Origin: Gammaproteobacteria bacterium
GTDB lineage: Bacteria; Pseudomonadota; Gammaproteobacteria; Pseudomonadales; Pseudohongiellaceae
NCBI GenBank assembly: GCA_030645995.1
Contig: JAUSMU010000055.1
Coordinates: 1 to 44,718, forward strand
Reading direction: 5' to 3'
Length of the DNA: 44,718 nucleotides
This document shows positions 39,411-44,718 of the stretch, in pieces; position 1 is the stretch's first letter; the number at the start of each line of letters is the position of its first letter. A program made the translations under genes and the position numbers. The notes under the pieces are model-generated. The model did not search any database. It was given only the letters and a program-made list of their open reading frames with translations, and was not told the origin of the DNA.

Positions 39411-41687
39411 ATGATGTTGGAAAGACTGCGTGAGATAGTACAAGAGGTCAACACTGCGCGGGATCTGCAGTCGGCCCTCGATATCATCGTGACGCGCGTG
39501 CGCGCCGCCATGAACACACAGGTCTGTTCCGTGTATCTGCTCGACCAGGAAATCAACAGCCACGTGTTGATGGCCTCCGAGGGTCTCAAGAAAGAAGCCG
39601 TCGGCCATGTCAGCCTGCAGGTCGGCGAAGGTCTGGTGGGGCTGGTCGCCAGCAATGCCGAGCCGGTCAATCTTGAGGATGCCAAGTCCCATCCCAATTA
39701 CCATTACCTCTCGGAAACGGGCGAGGAGCAGTTCAGCTCGTTTCTGGGCGTGCCGATCATCCACCACCGCAAGGTGCTGGGCGTGCTCGTCGTGCAGCAT
39801 CGGGAAATGCGCTGTTTCGACGAAGGCGAGGAAGCCTTTCTCGTCACCCTGTCTGCCCAGCTTGCCGGGGTAATTGCCGCTGCCGAGGCGACTGGCGCCA
39901 TTCTGGGAGTCAGCCCCTCCGGGCAACGCAAGTCCGATACCAGCTTCGCTGGCGTCCCCGGTGCGACAGGCGTTGCTATCGGGCATGCGGTGGTGGTATT
40001 CCCGCCCGCCGATATCGATCTGATACCCAACCGTGCCTGCACGGACATCGACAAGGAAATCGATTATTTCAACGCCGCTCTGAATTCGGTGCGCCACGAC
40101 ATGACGGCGCTGATCAGTACGCTGGAGTCGCGCCTGCGCCCCGAAGAGGGCGAGATTTTCGGCGTCTACCTGCGCATGCTCGACGATGATGCGCTGGGCA
40201 AGGAAGTCGTCGACAGAATTCGCGAGGGGCAGTGGGCACAGGGTGCGTTGGCCGATGTCACCAAGGATCATGTACGCGCCTTCGAGATGATGAAAGATCC
40301 CTATCTGCGCGAACGCGCCGCTGATATCAAGGATTTGTGCAGCCGCGTGTTGTTCTATCTGCAGGACAAGGACGTGGTGAAGACTGACTACGCCGACGAC
40401 ACTATCCTCGTCAGCGAAGAGTTGACAGCCGCCATGCTGGCCGATGTCCCCAAGGAGAAATTGCGGGGGCTGGTGTCGGTGAAGGGGTCGGGGAACTCCC
40501 ACGTCGCCATTCTCGCTCGCACCATGGGAATCCCTACGGCCATGGGCGTCGTGGATCTACCGTATCGGCAACTCGATGGTCGAGAGCTGATCATCGACGG
40601 CTACAATGGTCAGGTCTACAGCAGCCCTTCGGATCAGCTGCGCAATCGCTACCGTGAAGTGATCAAAGAGGAAGAGCACCTGGTCAAGGGGCTGGAAGGC
40701 TTGATCCATCTGCCCTGCGAGACCCCGGACAAGCATCGGGTGAATCTGTGGGTGAACACCGGCTTGATGTCGGATGTCATCCGCTCGCTGGATCACGGCG
40801 CGGAAGGGATCGGACTGTTCCGTACCGAGGTGCCATTCCTGCTGGCCGAGCGTTTCCCCAGTGAGCACGAGCAGACAGCCATCTACCGCGAGCAACTGCA
40901 GGCCTTTGCCCCCAAACTGGTGACCATGCGGACACTGGACATCGGGGGCGACAAGGCGCTGCCCTATTTCCCGATTGAAGAGGAAAACCCCTTCCTCGGG
41001 TGGCGCGGCATTCGCGTCACACTCGACCACCCGGAGATATTCATCGCCCAGGTGCGCGCCATGATTCGCGCGAGCGAAGGGCTGAATAACCTGCAGATCA
41101 TGCTGCCCATGATCTCCAACGTGCAGGAAGTCACCGGCTCGATTCAGATCATCAAACGCGCCTTCCGGGAGTTGCGTGAAGAGGGGCTGGAAGTGCGCAT
41201 GCCACCGATCGGCGTCATGATCGAGTTGCCAGCGGCCGTTTATCAGACCCGCGCACTCTGTCGTCTGGTGGATTTCATCTCTGTCGGCAGCAACGATCTT
41301 ACTCAGTACCTGCTCGCCGTGGATCGCAATAATCCGCGTGTCGCCAGCCTGTACTCCTCGTTTCACCCGGCGGTTTTGCAGGCGCTGCAGTTCATCGTGA
41401 CCGAAGCGCATGCGGAAAACCGAACCGTCAGCATCTGCGGGGAAATGGCGGGCGATCCGGCTGCGGCCGTCCTGCTCATTGCCATGGGGTTCGACATCCT
41501 GTCCATGAACGCGACGACGCTGCTGAAGGTCAAAGCGGTGATTCGCAGCATCCCGCTGACGACGGCCAAAGAGTTGCTGGCCGAGGTCATGCAACTGGAT
41601 GAGGCCCAAATGGTGCGCAGCTGTGTCGACATGGCACTGTACAACGCTGGCATCGACAGGCTGCTGCGTTCTTCGCGCAATAACTGA
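39411..41687 (+). CDS. ptsP: Phosphoenolpyruvate-protein phosphotransferase, EI-Ntr with GAF domain
   Basis: 758 aa; N-terminal GAF, active-site region SGNSHVAILARTMGIPTAMGV, GIGLFRTE. Confidence 0.95.
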   Translation: MMLERLREIVQEVNTARDLQSALDIIVTRVRAAMNTQVCSVYLLDQEINSHVLMASEGLKKEAVGHVSLQVGEGLVGLVASNAEPVNLEDAKSHPNYHYLSETGEEQFSSFLGVPIIHHRKVLGVLVVQHREMRCFDEGEEAFLVTLSAQLAGVIAAAEATGAILGVSPSGQRKSDTSFAGVPGATGVAIGHAVVVFPPADIDLIPNRACTDIDKEIDYFNAALNSVRHDMTALISTLESRLRPEEGEIFGVYLRMLDDDALGKEVVDRIREGQWAQGALADVTKDHVRAFEMMKDPYLRERAADIKDLCSRVLFYLQDKDVVKTDYADDTILVSEELTAAMLADVPKEKLRGLVSVKGSGNSHVAILARTMGIPTAMGVVDLPYRQLDGRELIIDGYNGQVYSSPSDQLRNRYREVIKEEEHLVKGLEGLIHLPCETPDKHRVNLWVNTGLMSDVIRSLDHGAEGIGLFRTEVPFLLAERFPSEHEQTAIYREQLQAFAPKLVTMRTLDIGGDKALPYFPIEEENPFLGWRGIRVTLDHPEIFIAQVRAMIRASEGLNNLQIMLPMISNVQEVTGSIQIIKRAFRELREEGLEVRMPPIGVMIELPAAVYQTRALCRLVDFISVGSNDLTQYLLAVDRNNPRVASLYSSFHPAVLQALQFIVTEAHAENRTVSICGEMAGDPAAAVLLIAMGFDILSMNATTLLKVKAVIRSIPLTTAKELLAEVMQLDEAQMVRSCVDMALYNAGIDRLLRSSRNN

Positions 41688-41882
41688 GACGGAGGCCAAA
41701 CGACCGCCTCGCAGGTCGATTGCCAAATATATTTCAGTACTATGGCAAAATTCCTACAGATTTGCCCACGAATATAAGGATAATGCCTACCCAGGATAGC
41801 TCTTGGATGAGAGTGCCATAGGGACATAACGAGAACTGACGAATCTACGGATGGAATCGTCAGCCTCAATCTAATAGACTGG

Positions 41883-41899
41883 CCGGAATTGAATTCCGG
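41883..41899. promoter_or_regulatory. Palindrome CCGGAATTGAATTCCGG, candidate operator
   Basis: Perfect 8-bp arms around one central base in the 340-bp ptsP-RHH gap. Confidence 0.4.
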
Positions 41900-42033
41900 T
41901 TACGTTTCCCGATTTCAACAAACAGTTTAAAAAACCTTGTAGACAACCATCGAAACAAACCGTTTTGAGGTCACGCTTGGAGCCCTCCATTTGCGGAAGA
42001 GCGTCCAACGATGACCGCGAACGTAGGTCAATC

Positions 42034-42351
42034 ATGCCCAGTAGCCAACAAGCCAATCAGAATGCCCCGGCCACGAACGACAAACAGGAATACAAGTTCG
42101 TGCTGCGTCTGCCGCATGGCTACCACGAACAGCTCGTAGCGATCTCCCGCAGAAATCGCCGCAGCATGAACTCCGAGATTACGTTGTTGCTGGAGCAGTT
42201 CGTCGCCAGAGACGGCGCGCCGATTGCCGCCGACCGCATCGGCCTGGCGCCGGTGGATGGTGATTTGAATGACGTAGCACTGCGCCTGATCCAAAAATTC
42301 CAGCAGTTGTCTTCTGAGAAGAAGAAGGCACTTCTCGATCTGCTCGAATGA
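42034..42351 (+). CDS. Arc-family ribbon-helix-helix DNA-binding protein
   Basis: MPSSQQANQNAPATNDKQEYKFVLRLPHGYHEQLVAISRRNRRSMNSEITLLLEQFV... Confidence 0.85.
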   Translation: MPSSQQANQNAPATNDKQEYKFVLRLPHGYHEQLVAISRRNRRSMNSEITLLLEQFVARDGAPIAADRIGLAPVDGDLNDVALRLIQKFQQLSSEKKKALLDLLE

Positions 42352-42370
42352 GTTTCCGGAATAATCGTCC

Positions 42371-43153
42371 ATGCTGACCTACCCCCAGTTCGATCCCGTC
42401 GCCTTCTCGCTCGGCCCACTTTCCGTGCACTGGTACGGCATCATGTACATCATCGCCTTCGGAGGTGCCTGGTTTCTTGCGAGACTGCGCGCGCGCCGCA
42501 GCCCCGGCCTGTGGACTGACGAACAGATCGCCGACCTGGTGTTTTACGGTGCCCTCGGCGCCGTAGTCGGTGGGCGTCTCGGGTCCGCATTGTTCTACAA
42601 TTTCGACAAAGTCCTGGCCGACCCGCTGTGGGTATTACGCGTATGGGAAGGCGGCATGTCCTTTCATGGTGGTTTCCTCGGCGTCATGGGTGCGCTGTAC
42701 TGGTACGCAGGCAAGCTCAACAAGCGTTACTTCGAAGTGCTCGATTTCATCGCGCCTCTCGCACCCTTCGGACTCGGTGCTGGACGACTTGGCAACTTCA
42801 TCGGCGGAGAACTGTGGGGACGCCCGACGGAGGTGCCCTGGGGCATGGTGTTCCCGCACGTCGACAATCTGCCTCGTCACGCCTCGCAGCTCTATCAGTT
42901 CGCTCTGGAAGGCGTCGTGTTGTTCAGCATCATGTGGTGGTTCTCCTCGCGCCCGCGCCCGCTGTACGCTGTTTCCGGGTTGTTCGGAATAGGCTATGGC
43001 GCTCAGCGTTTCTTCGTGGAGTTCTTTCGCCAGCCGGATGAAGGGCTGGGATTCGTGGCGCTGGACTGGCTGACCATGGGGCAGTTGTTGTCGTTACCGA
43101 TGATCGCGGCGGGTATTTTCCTGATGGTGAAGGCCTATCGCACGGTTGAGTGA
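42371..43153 (+). CDS. lgt: Prolipoprotein diacylglyceryl transferase
   Basis: HWYGIMYIIAF, GGMSFHGGFLG, GAGRLGNFIGGELWGRPT. Confidence 0.96.
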   Translation: MLTYPQFDPVAFSLGPLSVHWYGIMYIIAFGGAWFLARLRARRSPGLWTDEQIADLVFYGALGAVVGGRLGSALFYNFDKVLADPLWVLRVWEGGMSFHGGFLGVMGALYWYAGKLNKRYFEVLDFIAPLAPFGLGAGRLGNFIGGELWGRPTEVPWGMVFPHVDNLPRHASQLYQFALEGVVLFSIMWWFSSRPRPLYAVSGLFGIGYGAQRFFVEFFRQPDEGLGFVALDWLTMGQLLSLPMIAAGIFLMVKAYRTVE

Positions 43154-43174
43154 TGTTAGAGAGATGACACAGAC

Positions 43175-43969
43175 ATGAAACAATACCTCGATTTGATGCA
43201 ACGCATTCTCGATGAGGGTGCCACCAAGACGGATCGCACCGGCACCGGCACGCTCTCTGTCTTTGGCCATCAGATGCGTTTCGATCTCGCGCAGGGATTT
43301 CCGGTGTTGACCACCAAGAAGCTGCACATGCGTTCCATCATCCACGAACTGCTGTGGTTCCTCACTGGCGATACCAACATCCGCTATCTGAAGGAAAACG
43401 GTGTCTCCATCTGGGATGAGTGGGCGGACGAGCATGGCGACCTGGGGCCGGTGTACGGCTTTCAGTGGCGCTCCTGGCCCGGCCCCGATGGCCAGTCTGT
43501 GGATCAGATCAGCAAGCTCATCGAGCAGATTCGGCGCAACCCGGATTCACGGCGCCTGATGGTGGTTGCCTACAACCCGGCCTATGTCGATCAGATGGCG
43601 CTGCCGCCCTGCCATTCCCTGTTCCAGTTCTACGTGGCCAATGGCAAATTGTCCTGCCAGTTGTATCAGCGCTCTGCCGACACTTTTCTCGGGGTGCCAT
43701 TCAACATTGCGTCCTACGCCTTGCTCACGCACATGGTGGCGCAGCAATGCGACCTTGATGTCGGGGATTTCATCTGGACCGGTGGCGACACGCATCTTTA
43801 CAGCAATCATCTGGAGCAGACGCGCCTGCAGCTCACCCGTCAGCCATTGCCGCTGCCGCGTCTGCATATCAAGCGGCGCCCGGCCGATATCTTCAGCTAT
43901 GTTTATGATGACTTCGAGATCGTCGGCTACGAATCCCATCCCCATATCAAGGCGCCAGTGGCCATCTAA
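43175..43969 (+). CDS. thyA: Thymidylate synthase
   Basis: [43 protein letters not shown]. Confidence 0.97.
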   Translation: MKQYLDLMQRILDEGATKTDRTGTGTLSVFGHQMRFDLAQGFPVLTTKKLHMRSIIHELLWFLTGDTNIRYLKENGVSIWDEWADEHGDLGPVYGFQWRSWPGPDGQSVDQISKLIEQIRRNPDSRRLMVVAYNPAYVDQMALPPCHSLFQFYVANGKLSCQLYQRSADTFLGVPFNIASYALLTHMVAQQCDLDVGDFIWTGGDTHLYSNHLEQTRLQLTRQPLPLPRLHIKRRPADIFSYVYDDFEIVGYESHPHIKAPVAI

Positions 43970-43996
43970 CCCGCTGCTGTTGCAAGGGCTCCACTT

Positions 43997-44503
43997 ATGA
44001 AACTCGCTTTGATCTGGGCCATGTCGCGCAATCGGGTCATCGGCCGCAACAACGCGCTGCCCTGGCATCTGTCGGAAGACCTGCGCTACTTCAAACGCGT
44101 CACCATGGGCAAGCCCATCATCATGGGCAGAAAGACCTGGGAATCGATTGGCCGTCCGCTGCCCGGGCGTACCAATATCGTCATCACGCGTGATCAGAAT
44201 TTTCAGGCGGTGGGCGTGCGTGTGGTGCACTCACTCGACGACGCGCTGCGCCTTGCCGAACACATCGGTGTCATCGAGGGTGCTGAAGAGGCGGTCGTGA
44301 TCGGCGGGGCCGAGATCTACGCTCTGGCGCTGCCCAAGGCCGAACGTCTTTACCTCACACAAGTACATGCAGAAGTAGAAGGTGATGCCTGGTTCCCTGA
44401 GTTCGATTTGTCGCAATGGCATGAACTCGCCCGCGAGGACTTCAACGCCGAAGGCCCGAACCCATACCCCTACAGCTTTATCGTGCTGGAGAGAGAGCAG
44501 TGA
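43997..44503 (+). CDS. folA: Dihydrofolate reductase
   Basis: MKLALIWAMSRNRVIGRNNALPWHLSEDLRYFKRVTMGKPIIMGRKTWESIGRPLPGR. Confidence 0.97.
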   Translation: MKLALIWAMSRNRVIGRNNALPWHLSEDLRYFKRVTMGKPIIMGRKTWESIGRPLPGRTNIVITRDQNFQAVGVRVVHSLDDALRLAEHIGVIEGAEEAVVIGGAEIYALALPKAERLYLTQVHAEVEGDAWFPEFDLSQWHELAREDFNAEGPNPYPYSFIVLEREQ

Positions 44504-44532
44504 GCAGGAAATTTCGTCTGGCACTGAAAGTA

Positions 44533-44650
44533 GATCTGAGTTGCGGGGAGTTCCACTGCCGGACCGTCTGCCGCCAGGGATGGCGGCAGCCGAGCCTACA
44601 TGGAAGTACTTGCGGCGTGTCCGGCAGTGGAACTCCCCGCAACTCAGATC
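44533..44650. repeat. 118-bp nested inverted-repeat element (31-bp perfect arms, inner 9-bp hairpin)
   Basis: GATCTGAGTTGCGGGGAGTTCCACTGCCGGA at 44533-44563 is the exact reverse complement of 44620-44650; inner CTGCCGCCA-GGGA-TGGCGGCAG at 44568-44589. Confidence 0.9.
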
Positions 44651-44718
44651 GACATTCGAAGCTCAAATCAATTTCGAAAAATCAGTTCAACGGTATAAAC
44701 GCCAACGCATTGTTCTGG

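Noticed and set aside
40557-41726. 389-aa minus-strand ORF antisense to ptsP (and 39372-40502)
   Set aside because: Same shadow-ORF effect over a confident PtsP coding region
42034-42351. Toxin-antitoxin operon
   Set aside because: No toxin-like ORF adjacent; downstream gene is lgt
44478-44666. 62-aa minus ORF after folA
   Set aside because: Lies almost wholly in the inverted-repeat element; CRHPWRQ-type translation is the hairpin, not a protein

Overview
This is a GC-rich gammaproteobacterial chromosome segment, mostly core metabolism. On the minus strand lies a NuoA-B-CD-E-F-G-H-I-J-K-L-M-N Complex I operon; nuoN runs off the left edge. It is followed by a CBS-domain gene, gcvT-gcvH-gcvP (minus), a DUF502 membrane protein (plus), lepB (minus), a long Lhr-type helicase (plus), an FAH-family hydrolase (plus), a DUF6164-like protein (minus), a TraB/GumN protein (plus) and a LysR regulator (minus). 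A short accessory-like stretch (about 29.6-36.1 kb) carries a small GGKV protein, an XRE regulator, DUF3501, a GlpC/Hdr-like Fe-S protein, a rubrerythrin without a rubredoxin domain, a SlyD-like FKBP, and a 776-aa protein with a divergent class III cyclase-like domain. The right end holds a SoxC/SorA-like molybdoenzyme, a GcvR-like ACT protein, a HAD-IB phosphatase, rppH, ptsP, an Arc-type RHH protein, lgt, thyA and folA. I saw no tRNA, rRNA, CRISPR array, transposase or prophage genes. The most interesting signals are non-coding. (1) A 118-bp nested inverted repeat follows folA, with perfect 31-bp arms and an inner 9-bp hairpin. (2) Two REP-like palindromes with compensated stems both abut a start codon in the same orientation, so that each seems to supply the ribosome-binding site. 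(3) A palindromic operator overlaps a predicted promoter of the XRE gene beside the rubrerythrin module. (4) Several intercistronic hairpins and repeats are present. All calls were made by eye; no database search was run.
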